Source: Bacteroidota bacterium (GTDB taxonomy: Bacteria > Bacteroidota > Bacteroidia > B-17B0 > Aurantibacillaceae). Taken from it: a DNA stretch of 64,000 nucleotides. Position 1 is the first letter of the stretch; each line of letters starts with the position of its first letter. The stretch spans positions 1 to 64,000 of the forward strand of contig JAAFIQ010000011.1 of the NCBI GenBank assembly GCA_013298715.1, given 5' to 3'. The position numbers were made by a program, and so were the translations under genes. The notes under the pieces are model-generated. The model was not told the origin of the DNA, ran no database searches, and saw only the letters and a list, made by a program, of their open reading frames with translations. Shown piece by piece: positions 10,035 through 19,319 of this stretch.

Positions 10035-10565
10035 TTAAAACCCAACAAACCCCCTCACCTGCTCCTCACAAACTGTTTGTTGTGCTTCGGTGTTAAAGCC
10101 CGATTTATCCTCGTTATAGTGTTTATCTACCATCGATATTGGTAATTTGTTAAAGTAAACATTCAATTTTAAATAATTTAATATTCCTGTTAAATGCTCC
10201 ATGCCTCTTAAATTACCGGCTCTACCAGTGCTTACTCCAACCAAACAGGCCTTTTTGTTTGTCCACTCTTTTGGTGAAACGCTATCTAAAAATACTTTTA
10301 AAACACCCGGAAAACTACCATTGTACTCAGGTACCACAAATATAAATTTAGAATAACCTCGCACGTATTTTTCAATAAGCTGATCGTACTCCACAGTTCT
10401 TTTACCATAAAGTTCCTGAGCAACTATGCCCTCGGGCAAATTTGTGAAACTCAACACATCGCTCTCTAAGCCAAGCTTTGTTACAATAGCTTTGTATATT
10501 TCGCTTACTACCATAGAGTTGCTGTTAGGTCGGTTGGTAGCGCTTATTACTAAAATTTTTTCCAT
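10035..10565 (-). CDS. NADPH-dependent FMN reductase family protein
   Basis: ISATNRPNSNSMVVSEIY, FVVPEYNGSFPGVLKVFLDSV. Confidence 0.9.
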   Translation of the reverse strand: MEKILVISATNRPNSNSMVVSEIYKAIVTKLGLESDVLSFTNLPEGIVAQELYGKRTVEYDQLIEKYVRGYSKFIFVVPEYNGSFPGVLKVFLDSVSPKEWTNKKACLVGVSTGRAGNLRGMEHLTGILNYLKLNVYFNKLPISMVDKHYNEDKSGFNTEAQQTVCEEQVRGFVGF

Positions 10566-10672
10566 AAAAATTTATCAACAATGTTTTAATTACTTTTTGT
10601 TTTTGTTAAAAACTATAAACACACAAAGGTGGGAATAAGTTTAACTTTACCCTAAAGCATTGCACTAATTTT

Positions 10673-11353
10673 ATGAACATTACTTATTACGGTCATTCTT
10701 GTTTTGGAATTGAAGTAAACGGCAAACATTTATTGTTTGATCCTTTTATAACACCTAACGAAATGGCAAAACACATTGATATTAAATCGGTTAAAGCAGA
10801 CTATATTTTAATTTCGCACGGACACGAAGACCACATGGCCGATGCAGAGGTAATTGCAAAACGCACCAATGCTGAGGTTATTTGCAGTTGGGAAATTAAC
10901 GTTTGGCTAGGAAAAAAAGCTGTAAACAACATTCACCCAATGAACATTGGTGGAAAAATTAAACGCGATTTTGGAAATATTAAAGCCGTGGTTGCTATGC
11001 ACAGCAGTAGTTTACCAGATGGCACCTATGGAGGAACCGCAATGGGCTTTGTTATTGAAACAGAACAAGGTAATTTTTACTATGCGGGTGATACCGCATT
11101 AACCTACGATATGAAATTAATTGGCGATTACCGTAAAATAGATTTTGCCTTTTTACCAATTGGCGATAATTTTACTATGGGTGTAGATAATGCCATAATT
11201 GCAACCGAATTTATTAAATGCGATGATATTATTGGCATGCACTACGACACATTTGAGCTTATAAAAGTTAACAAGGAAGAAGCAATAACAAAATTTAAAA
11301 ATCATGGAACTTCGCTAACATTGATGAATATTGGCGAAACCATATCAAAATAA
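10673..11353 (+). CDS. metal-dependent hydrolase, metallo-beta-lactamase fold (UPF0173 type)
   Basis: YYGHSCFGIEVNGKHLLFDPFI, ISHGHEDHMAD, YAGDTALTYDMKLIG. Confidence 0.92.
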   Translation: MNITYYGHSCFGIEVNGKHLLFDPFITPNEMAKHIDIKSVKADYILISHGHEDHMADAEVIAKRTNAEVICSWEINVWLGKKAVNNIHPMNIGGKIKRDFGNIKAVVAMHSSSLPDGTYGGTAMGFVIETEQGNFYYAGDTALTYDMKLIGDYRKIDFAFLPIGDNFTMGVDNAIIATEFIKCDDIIGMHYDTFELIKVNKEEAITKFKNHGTSLTLMNIGETISK

Positions 11354-11359
11354 ATAAAG

Positions 11360-12190
11360 ATGGGGAAAGTAATTGCAATAGCAAATCAAAAAGGTGGAGT
11401 AGGAAAAACCACTACCGCCATAAACCTAGCAGCTAGCTTAGCAGTATTAGAATACAAAACTTTATTGATTGACGCCGACCCTCAATCCAACGCTACATCA
11501 GGTGTGGGTATTGATCCTGCTCAAATTAAAACAGGCTTGTACGAATGTATTATTGATAGCGTTAATCCTAAAGACGCGGTGTTAAAAACAGATACACCAA
11601 ATTTATTTTTATTACCTACCAATGCAGATTTGGTGGGGGTTGAGCTAGAGCTGGTAAACCTTACCAACCGCGAATACATGATGAAAAAAGCGATTGATAA
11701 AATAAAAGATAAATACGATTTTATTATTGTTGATTGCTGCCCGTCATTAGGTTTAACGGTTATAAACTCTTTGTGTGCTGCAGATTCAGTAATTATTCCT
11801 GTACAATGCGAATACTTTGCACTTGAAGGTATGGGAAAATTATTGCAAACTATAAAAATTGTACAAACACATTTAAATACTGGCTTAGATATTGAAGGCG
11901 TGTTGCTTACCATGTATGATGGGCGTTTACGCCTTGCCAACCAAGTTGTTGAAGAGGTAAAAACACATTTTCAAGACATGGTATTTGATACTTTGGTACA
12001 ACGCAACACAAAATTGGCCGAAGCACCGAGTTTTGGAAAAACAATTATAATGCACGATGCAGCTGGTAAAGCCAGTAACAATTATTTGAATTTAGCCCGC
12101 GAAATTTTGCAACGTAATGGCTTAACCAAAATTAGTGATAAACACCGCACCATTAAAATGGATGCCGAAGAATTAAGCGAAGATCTTTAA
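11360..12190 (+). CDS. parA: chromosome partitioning ATPase ParA/Soj
   Basis: [21 protein letters not shown]; next to parB. Confidence 0.95.
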   Translation: MGKVIAIANQKGGVGKTTTAINLAASLAVLEYKTLLIDADPQSNATSGVGIDPAQIKTGLYECIIDSVNPKDAVLKTDTPNLFLLPTNADLVGVELELVNLTNREYMMKKAIDKIKDKYDFIIVDCCPSLGLTVINSLCAADSVIIPVQCEYFALEGMGKLLQTIKIVQTHLNTGLDIEGVLLTMYDGRLRLANQVVEEVKTHFQDMVFDTLVQRNTKLAEAPSFGKTIIMHDAAGKASNNYLNLAREILQRNGLTKISDKHRTIKMDAEELSEDL

Positions 12191-12259
12191 AATTAAATTG
12201 ATAAATATATAAACTAAAATAACCACCCAAATAAAAAGGTTATTAAATAGTACCAAAAA

Positions 12260-13150
12260 ATGAGTAAAAAACCAGCATTAGGAAGAGGATTGAGCGCATT
12301 ATTAGAAAATGCTAAAACCGATATTACCACCAAACAAATTGGAGAAAATGCTCCAACAGTTAACTCCGTTTCTTTATTAAAAATTAAAGATATTGAGGTA
12401 AACCCTTTCAATCCACGTTCTAACTTTGAAGAAATTGCATTACAAGAATTATGTGATAGTATTAAACAACACGGCATTATACAACCACTCACTGTTAGAA
12501 AATTGGGTTACGATAAATACCAATTAATCTCTGGCGAACGCAGATTCAGGGCCTCGCAACTTGCCGGCTTAAAAGAAGTTCCAGCTTACATACGCGTTGC
12601 CGATGATCAAGCGATGTTAGAAATGGCCTTGGTGGAAAACATCCAACGTGAAGACTTAGACCCAATTGAAGTATCGCTTTCTTACAAACGTTTAATTGAC
12701 GAGTGCAACTTAACACAAGAACAATTAAGTGAAAAAGTTGGTAAACAACGCAGTACTGTTACTAATTTTTTACGCTTACTAAAACTACCTGCACCTATAC
12801 AAAAAGCCTTGCGCGATAGAGAATTAAGCATGGGACACGCAAAGGCATTGGTTAGTATTGATAATGAAGACAGGCAATTAGCAATTTTTGCTTTAACAGT
12901 AGAACAAGATTTATCGGTAAGGCAAATTGAAGATTTGGCACGTGGCGAAAAATTAAAACTTAGTCCGAAATTAACACGTGTAGAAAAACCGTTAGCTACA
13001 GAAGATGTAATTATTACCAAACAATTAGAAAAGATTTTTAATAAATCTTATAGCTTTAAGCGCAACAGCAACGGCGGCGGAACAATAGCCTTAACCTTTA
13101 GCAATAACGAAGAACTACAACACATTGTTTCTTTTTTTGGGATTGAGTAG
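12260..13150 (+). CDS. parB: chromosome partitioning protein ParB/Spo0J
   Basis: KPALGRGLSALL, NPFNPRSNFEE, LISGERRFRASQLAGLKEVPAYIR, ALVENIQREDLDPIE. Confidence 0.95.
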   Translation: MSKKPALGRGLSALLENAKTDITTKQIGENAPTVNSVSLLKIKDIEVNPFNPRSNFEEIALQELCDSIKQHGIIQPLTVRKLGYDKYQLISGERRFRASQLAGLKEVPAYIRVADDQAMLEMALVENIQREDLDPIEVSLSYKRLIDECNLTQEQLSEKVGKQRSTVTNFLRLLKLPAPIQKALRDRELSMGHAKALVSIDNEDRQLAIFALTVEQDLSVRQIEDLARGEKLKLSPKLTRVEKPLATEDVIITKQLEKIFNKSYSFKRNSNGGGTIALTFSNNEELQHIVSFFGIE

Positions 13151-13482
13151 GAAATTAATTCAAATTTAATTTACGAAAAATACATCTGCTTGCAGGCCAT
13201 TATGCATATACTTTAACAATTAAGGTAACTATAAACAAAAAAATATGAAAAATAGTTTGTATCAATGTTGTAGTTAATGCTAATTTTTAAAACACATTCT
13301 TATTAACAAAGTCTTTTAAATTTTCAATACTCGTTCATCTAAAAAACATCTGTTTCTGTTAATTACTTAATGGCAATTCAAAAGGCTATATATCCAGTTG
13401 GAGTTATAACGCCACCTGAGTCTAATGTTCAGTTGATACCATATTTTATCGGCAATTAGACTGTAGAAGTCGAGTTATAGAC

Positions 13483-13586
13483 GAACTGTCTGTCTTATTA
13501 AGGGTTATCCCGATTTAGGAACTGTTAGGATTTCTTACAAGTATTTCATTGGGAAATCCTTACAGTTACTTAATCGAAGATAGTTC
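13483..13586. other. extended imperfect hairpin in non-coding gap (candidate structured RNA or remnant)
   Basis: Inner arms AACTGTTAGGATTTC (13520-13534) / GAAATCCTTACAGTT (13553-13567), 14/15 complementary; outer arms 13483-13502 and 13569-13586. Confidence 0.45.
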
Positions 13587-13835
13587 TCTTTTTGAATTTT
13601 CAGTTTAGGGTTTATCTCAGCTCTAACTGCTCTATAGTTAATAATTATTTATTGATGAAAGTGGTTTATTGAGCTTTCAACTCGCTTATAAATGTGCCTT
13701 ATTCCTTTAAAAAATAAGTATCTCTTAAATCAATAAAGTCCTTTTGGAGAATAAAATTTGAGGCTTAAAAAATGATAAACTCAATTAAACACCCTTTGAA
13801 TAAAATATTTTGTAAGTAATTTATTTTTCATATCT

Positions 13836-13858
13836 TTATCGTAATATTGCAATATAGT
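13836..13858 (+). promoter_or_regulatory. probable ArsR operator overlapping the ars promoter
   Basis: Perfect 12-bp palindrome ATATTGCAATAT (13844-13855) within TTATCGTAATATTGCAATATAGT, 10 bp before the arsR ATG. Confidence 0.65.
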
Positions 13859-13865
13859 AATAATT

Positions 13866-14198
13866 ATGGGAGCAACAAACATTGATAATTTTACCGAGAA
13901 ACAAAATGCTATTGCTACGCTCATTAAGGCCCTTGCGCATCCAGCTAGAGTTGCAATAGTTGAGTATTTAATGAAGGTCGACACGTGTATCTGTGGAGAC
14001 ATTGTTAATGAATTGCCTTTAGCTCAGCCTACCGTTTCACAACACCTAAAAGAATTAAAAAATGCTGGCATTATTAAAGGTAGCATAGAAGGCAATGCTA
14101 TTTGTTACTGCATTGACGAAAAGGCATTAAATAAACTAAGAAGCTATTTCGCAAACATAACTAACAAGTTGGAAATGAAAAAAATTAATTGTTGCTAA
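13866..14198 (+). CDS. arsR: ArsR family metalloregulator
   Basis: ALAHPARVAIVEYL...TCICGDIVNELPLAQPTVSQHLKELKNAGII. Confidence 0.92.
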   Translation: MGATNIDNFTEKQNAIATLIKALAHPARVAIVEYLMKVDTCICGDIVNELPLAQPTVSQHLKELKNAGIIKGSIEGNAICYCIDEKALNKLRSYFANITNKLEMKKINCC

Positions 14199-14220
14199 TA
14201 ACATAATAATAATAAATATA

Positions 14221-14688
14221 ATGAAATTATCAGAAATAAAGAAGCATTTAAGCTCTGCAGAAGCTGTAAATATTGTCTTGCAGGATGGAACTGAAGTACC
14301 TGAACATTTCCATATTACTGAAATTGGCTTAATAAATAAAAGCTTTATTGACTGTGGAGGGACAATCAGAAATGAGAAGGTGGTAAATTTTCAACTATGG
14401 AACGCAAACGATTTTGATCATCGGTTAAAACCGCTAAAATTACTTAACATTATTAGATTATCAGAAGAAAAATTGGATATAGAAGATTTAGAAATTGAAG
14501 TTGAATATCAAACAGAAACAATTGGTAAGTATAGTTTAGATTTCGATGGAAAAAACTTTATTCTTATTTCAAAACAAACTGCGTGTTTGGCTCTTGATAG
14601 TTGTGGCGTTACCAAAGATAAATTAAAAGTGAATTTATCAGAGTTATCAACTAAAAATTCATGTAAACCTGGCGGTGGCTGTTGTTAA
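14221..14688 (+). CDS. DUF6428-like ars-operon protein with C-terminal Cys cluster
   Basis: 155 aa between arsR and arsC, ends CKPGGGCC. Confidence 0.75.
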   Translation: MKLSEIKKHLSSAEAVNIVLQDGTEVPEHFHITEIGLINKSFIDCGGTIRNEKVVNFQLWNANDFDHRLKPLKLLNIIRLSEEKLDIEDLEIEVEYQTETIGKYSLDFDGKNFILISKQTACLALDSCGVTKDKLKVNLSELSTKNSCKPGGGCC

Positions 14689-14692
14689 GTAT

Positions 14693-14845
14693 ATGAAAAA
14701 GATAATAAATTATTTTAGCAGACATAAACGTTTTTTAATTATTCTAGCAGGGGTCATTGGCTTAAATTTATATTACGGCTTCGACCCAAGATTTACGTTA
14801 ATAAACTTGCTATGGATATTTATAAGTGTTGTTAACATCGATTAA
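14693..14845 (+). CDS. small membrane protein, 50 aa, in ars operon
   Basis: Hand translation MKKIINYFSRHKRFLIILAGVIGLNLYYGFDPRFTLINLLWIFISVVNID; tightly packed between the DUF6428-like gene and arsC; two hydrophobic segments. Confidence 0.7.
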   Translation: MKKIINYFSRHKRFLIILAGVIGLNLYYGFDPRFTLINLLWIFISVVNID

Positions 14846-14847
14846 TT

Positions 14848-15261
14848 ATGAAAAAAATTTTAGTTCTATGCACAGGCAATAGTTGCCGAAGTCAAATTGC
14901 TGAAGGTTACTTGCGTTATCTTGCGGGCAATAAAGCATTGGTTTATAGCGCGGGTGTTGAAACGCATGGCGTAAATCCAAGAGCAGTTTCCATAATAAAA
15001 GAAGATGGTATTGATATTTCTCAACACACTTCAAACAACATAAACGAATACTTGAGCATTGACTTTGATTTTGTAATCACGGTTTGCGATAATGCCAAAG
15101 AACGTTGCCCATACTTTCCCACAACGGCCAAAAAATTTCACCACAATTTCCCCGACCCTGCAAAATCAATCGGTACAGAGGAAGATATTTTAGAATCCTT
15201 TCGCCAAGTGAGGGAAATGATTAAAACTTATTGTAAGCAGTTTGTAATTGACAACTTGTAA
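14848..15261 (+). CDS. arsC: arsenate reductase, low-molecular-weight phosphatase type
   Basis: VLCTGNSCRSQIAEGYLR, VITVCDNAKERCPYFP, FPDPA. Confidence 0.93.
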   Translation: MKKILVLCTGNSCRSQIAEGYLRYLAGNKALVYSAGVETHGVNPRAVSIIKEDGIDISQHTSNNINEYLSIDFDFVITVCDNAKERCPYFPTTAKKFHHNFPDPAKSIGTEEDILESFRQVREMIKTYCKQFVIDNL

Positions 15262-15325
15262 TGGTTCCTGAATTGAGTTAGAACAAGCTAGGTTACTCCA
15301 GTTCTACAACTCCTTTCCTAAAAAT

Positions 15326-16476
15326 TCAACTCCCAAAACATCCTACAATCTCTCTACAAATAAACTCTGCTGCATTGCCATCGCCGTAATATTTTGGGTA
15401 AACTAAATTTTTGTTATTATACAACTTTGCAAATGCTTCTTTAATTCTGGTTTCATTAGCATCGGTAACAATAGCCGAACCACAATCCACAAGCTCTACC
15501 CACTCTGTTTCGGGGCGCAAAATAATACAAGGTTTTTCAAAATAAAAAGCTTCTTTTTGCACGCCACCGCTATCTGTCATAACCAAAGTACAATTTTTTT
15601 CTAAATCAATCATTTCTAAAAAACTTGCTGGTTCAATAACTTTTAAAAGCGGATTTGTTGTTACTTTTTCATACAAATCTTTATTTAAATTACTTTGTAA
15701 AAGCTTTGCTGTACGAGGGTGCAAAGGCAACACAACTGGTAAATTATTTGTTATAGCTATTTCATTTATTGCGCTAAACAAGGCAGTTAAATTGGCTGGT
15801 ACATCCGTATTATTATTTCGGTGAATGGTTGCCAAAATAAATTCTTTATCCTTTAAATTTAGTTTACTTACTAAGTCAGAATTTTTTTCGGCCACCCCAC
15901 TAAAATGCAAACTGTTATCGTACATAACATCGCCACAATGGTAAATTTTAGGATTATTTGCTGTGTAAGGCGCTTGGGCATTGGTATTAAAGCCCTCTTA
16001 ATTAAATTATCGTACCCAGTTTTTGTAGGAGAAAACAACAAAGTACTTACATGATCGCACATTACTCTATTTACTTCTTCGGGCATTGCTTTGTTGTGCG
16101 AACGCAATCCCGCCTCAATGTGAATTATAGGAACGTGAATTTTACTTGCCGCAATTCCGCCTGCTAAAGTAGAATTTGTATCACCGTATAGCACCAAAGC
16201 GTTTGGTTTTTCGGTTATTAAAATTTCTTCAATGCCTTCAATCATTTTGGCAGTCTGTTTTCCGTGACTACCGCTTCCAACATTCAAATTATAATTAGGT
16301 TGTGGTATTTGTAATTCATCAAAAAATACAGAACTCATATTGGTATCGTAATGTTGCCCGGTATGCACTATGACTTCCGTAATTTGATGGCTAAATCTAT
16401 TTTTTATTGCCCGGCTTAATGCTGCAGCTTTTATTATTTGTGGCCTTGCGCCTATTATGGTTACAATTTTTATCAT
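15326..16476 (-). pseudogene. wecB: UDP-N-acetylglucosamine 2-epimerase (WecB), split by a single-base frameshift
   Basis: ORFs 15871-16476 and 15326-15925 join to one WecB protein; frame changes near 15996-16003 (GYDNLIK then EGFNTNAQAPYTANNPKIYHCGDVMYDN in the other frame). Confidence 0.85.
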
Positions 16477-16498
16477 TGCTGTAAATATATCTTATTTT

Positions 16499-17197
16499 TT
16501 AAAGTTTTCCGTTATCGTTAAAACTAAAGTAATCTTGGTCGCCAATTATTATGTGATCGTTCAAGATAATATCAAATAAGTTTAAGGCTTGTTTTATTTG
16601 TTTTGTAATTTTTTCATCAGCACAGCTTGGGTCTAAATTTCCGCTTGGGTGGTTATGTGCAATTATAATAGAACTTGCATTTAGCTCTAATGCTTGTTTA
16701 CAAACAATTCTAACATCTACAACGGTGCCAGCAATACCACCTTTACTGATACACACATCTTTTATTAGTTTTAAATTTCTGGTTAGAAATAGCACCCAAA
16801 ATTCTTCATGTGGCAAATCACTCAACCGTTTTTGTAAAATTTGATAAGCCGCATTGCTTGTTCTTACTTCCAACTTATCAAAAGAAATGGTATCGGTTCT
16901 TCGTCGACCTAATTCAAAAGCCGCAGCAATAGTAATAGCCTTTACCTCCCCTACTCCTCGGTACTTTTTTAAATCATTAATACTCAATTTTGCTAAATCA
17001 TTTAAATTGTTGTTGTTTTCTTTTAGCATCCTTTGCGCTAACTGTAATGCAGTTTCGTTCTTATTACCAGATGCCATTATTATTGCCAAAAGCTCTGCAT
17101 CACTTAAAGTGTGCCTGCCATTATTTAATAATTTTTCACGCGGTCGGTCGTCTTCAGCTAAAGATTTTATTGATAAGTGTTTATAATCTTCTCCCAT
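16499..17197 (-). CDS. radC: RadC family JAB-domain protein
   Basis: RPREKLLNNGRHTLSDAELLAII, SKGGIAGTVVDVRIVCKQALELNASSIIIAHNHPSGNLDPS. Confidence 0.95.
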   Translation of the reverse strand: MGEDYKHLSIKSLAEDDRPREKLLNNGRHTLSDAELLAIIMASGNKNETALQLAQRMLKENNNNLNDLAKLSINDLKKYRGVGEVKAITIAAAFELGRRRTDTISFDKLEVRTSNAAYQILQKRLSDLPHEEFWVLFLTRNLKLIKDVCISKGGIAGTVVDVRIVCKQALELNASSIIIAHNHPSGNLDPSCADEKITKQIKQALNLFDIILNDHIIIGDQDYFSFNDNGKL

Positions 17198-17240
17198 ATT
17201 AATTATCCACTAAACTAATAAAAATTTTACTTTTGCAACA

Positions 17241-18500
17241 ATGTCCTTTATAAAAGCCGAGTCGTTTCAAATTTTTGCAATAAAAGAGTTTAGGTTGTTT
17301 GTGGCCATGCGCTTTTTCTTAACTCTTGCAATTCAAATGCAATTTGCAACCATTAGTTTACAAATTTATTACGAGTACACTAAATCTGATTTAGCGCAAG
17401 GTATGCTAGGCCTAACCGAAGCGCTTCCAGCAATTGTGTGTTGCTTTTTTAGTGGTCATTTTTCGGATAAATTTTCTCGTAAAAAAATATTAATAGTTGG
17501 TGTTGTAAGTTTATTAATTAGTGCTTTATTTTTAGTAGCAAACGCCCTACCTAATTTTAACCTAGCCAAAAGCTTTGGTGTAATTAGTTTGTACGTTATT
17601 GCTTTTTTGTTTGGCATTATTCGCTCGTTATTTGCAGCAACTACACACCCATATATGAGCCAACTTGTGCCACGCAATTTTTACACCCATTCTGCAACAT
17701 GGAATAGCACTGCTTGGCAAGTTGGGGCTATCCTTGGCCCTGTTTTAGCAGGAATAATTTATTCCTTAAACGTAAAACAAAACGCATACATCTGTCATTT
17801 ATTAGATTGTGTTTTCTTTTTAATTTCTTTTGGTTGTTTACTGCTAATAAAAAATAAAGGCATTCCTGAAAAATCAGAGACTGCGGAAACATTTACACAA
17901 GGTTTAAAACAAGGTTTGCGTTTTGTTTTCAAGAACAAAATGGTACTTAGCGCCTTATCGCTTGATTTATTTGCTGTACTTTTAGGTGGCGCTGTGGCAT
18001 TGCTGCCTTCTTTCAACGATAAAATTTTACACCTTGGCCCACAATTTTATGGTGTTTTAAGAACGGCTCCTGCTATTGGTGCTGTAGTAATGGCATTGAT
18101 AATGGCATTTTATCCGCCAGCAAAAAAAGCGGGCTTGGCTTTACTATTAAGTGTTGCAGCCTTTGGTCTTTTTACAATAGTTTTTGCAATTAGCACCACT
18201 TTTTGGTTAGCCTTTTTGGCTTTGGCACTCACAGGCGCTTTTGATAACGTAAGCGTTGTGGTGCGGCACAGCATTTTACAATTAAGCACACCTAACCACA
18301 TGCGCGGCCGGGTAAGTGCCATAAATAGTATGTTTATTGGGAGTAGCAACGAAATTGGTGCTTTTGAAAGCGGCGTTACATCTAATTGGTTTGGCTTGGT
18401 ACCAAGTATTATTTTAGGCGGTTGCTTAACGGTAGGCGTTGTAATTACCACAAATATTATAAATCCAGCACTTAAAAAATTAGATTTGAGTAAGCTATGA
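17241..18500 (+). CDS. MFS transporter
   Basis: 12-TM type hydrophobic protein with GHFSDKFSRKKILI. Confidence 0.88.
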   Translation: MSFIKAESFQIFAIKEFRLFVAMRFFLTLAIQMQFATISLQIYYEYTKSDLAQGMLGLTEALPAIVCCFFSGHFSDKFSRKKILIVGVVSLLISALFLVANALPNFNLAKSFGVISLYVIAFLFGIIRSLFAATTHPYMSQLVPRNFYTHSATWNSTAWQVGAILGPVLAGIIYSLNVKQNAYICHLLDCVFFLISFGCLLLIKNKGIPEKSETAETFTQGLKQGLRFVFKNKMVLSALSLDLFAVLLGGAVALLPSFNDKILHLGPQFYGVLRTAPAIGAVVMALIMAFYPPAKKAGLALLLSVAAFGLFTIVFAISTTFWLAFLALALTGAFDNVSVVVRHSILQLSTPNHMRGRVSAINSMFIGSSNEIGAFESGVTSNWFGLVPSIILGGCLTVGVVITTNIINPALKKLDLSKL

Positions 18501-19255
18501 AACAAGAAGAATTAAAAGAATTTTTAGAAGAAGCTTACTATAAATACAACTCAAAAAGTTTTATTGATAACGACCCTATTTGTATTCCGCATTTATTTAC
18601 AAAGCCTTTAGATATTGAAATAGCAGGCTTTTTAAGCGCTACAATCGCTTGGGGAAACAGAAAATCTATCATAGCAAATGGGAATAAACTCATGCAGTTA
18701 ATGGATTTTACGCCGTATGATTTTATAATTAATTCAACAAAAAAAGATTTACTACCGTTTGAGAAATTTGTTCATAGAACCTTTAATGGCAAGGACTGCG
18801 TGTTTTTTATAAATTCCTTAAAAAATATTTATTTAAAACATAAAAGCCTTGAGCAATGCTTTGCTGGCAATGGCAGCAATGTAAAAGATATCATTGTAAA
18901 TTTTAGGAATGAATTTTTATCAACCAAACATTTACCGAGAGTAGAAAAACACGTATCTAACCCAGATGCTAATAGCAGCGCTAAACGCTTATGTATGTTT
19001 TTGCGTTGGATGGTTCGTAAAGACAAGCAAGGCGTTGATTTCGGCATTTGGAAATCTATTAATATGAATCAATTATGTCTGCCTTTGGATGTACACACGG
19101 GTAATATTGGCAGACAATTAGGGCTTTTGCAAAGAAAACAAAACGATTGGAAAGCCGTTGAAGAACTAACCAATAAATTGAAGGAGTTTGATGCTAACGA
19201 CCCTGTAAAATATGATTTTAGTTTGTTTGGAATTGGTGTGAATAAAGCCTTGTAA
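18497..19255 (+). CDS. TIGR02757/DUF2400 family protein
   Basis: NRKSIIANGNKLMQLMDFTPYDFI, KRLCMFLRWMVRKDKQGVDFGIWKSI, PLDVHTGNIGRQLGLL. Confidence 0.85.
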   Translation: MKQEELKEFLEEAYYKYNSKSFIDNDPICIPHLFTKPLDIEIAGFLSATIAWGNRKSIIANGNKLMQLMDFTPYDFIINSTKKDLLPFEKFVHRTFNGKDCVFFINSLKNIYLKHKSLEQCFAGNGSNVKDIIVNFRNEFLSTKHLPRVEKHVSNPDANSSAKRLCMFLRWMVRKDKQGVDFGIWKSINMNQLCLPLDVHTGNIGRQLGLLQRKQNDWKAVEELTNKLKEFDANDPVKYDFSLFGIGVNKAL

Positions 19256-19307
19256 CAAAACTTATTAACCAATTTTTAATACTGTTATAAATACTACAAT
19301 TTAGCCG

Positions 19308-19315
19308 TATATTTG
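19308..19315 (+). promoter_or_regulatory. candidate -7 promoter box TATATTTG
   Basis: TAnnTTTG shortly before helicase start. Confidence 0.35.
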
Positions 19316-19319
19316 CCAA

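Noticed and set aside
11331-11345. TTGGCGAAACC in the metal-dependent hydrolase gene, resembling the 61.6-63.2 kb palindrome arm
   Set aside because: Single arm only, inside conserved coding sequence, no inverted partner nearby.
11521-11940. 139-aa antisense ORF in parA
   Set aside because: Antisense shadow of a conserved gene.
13151-13860. Possible tRNA or parS in the parB-ars gap
   Set aside because: No cloverleaf or T-arm GGTTCGAATCC-like sequence and no GTTTCACGTGAAAC-like parS seen.
18110-18505. 131-aa antisense ORF in MFS gene
   Set aside because: Antisense shadow ORF with no recognisable family.
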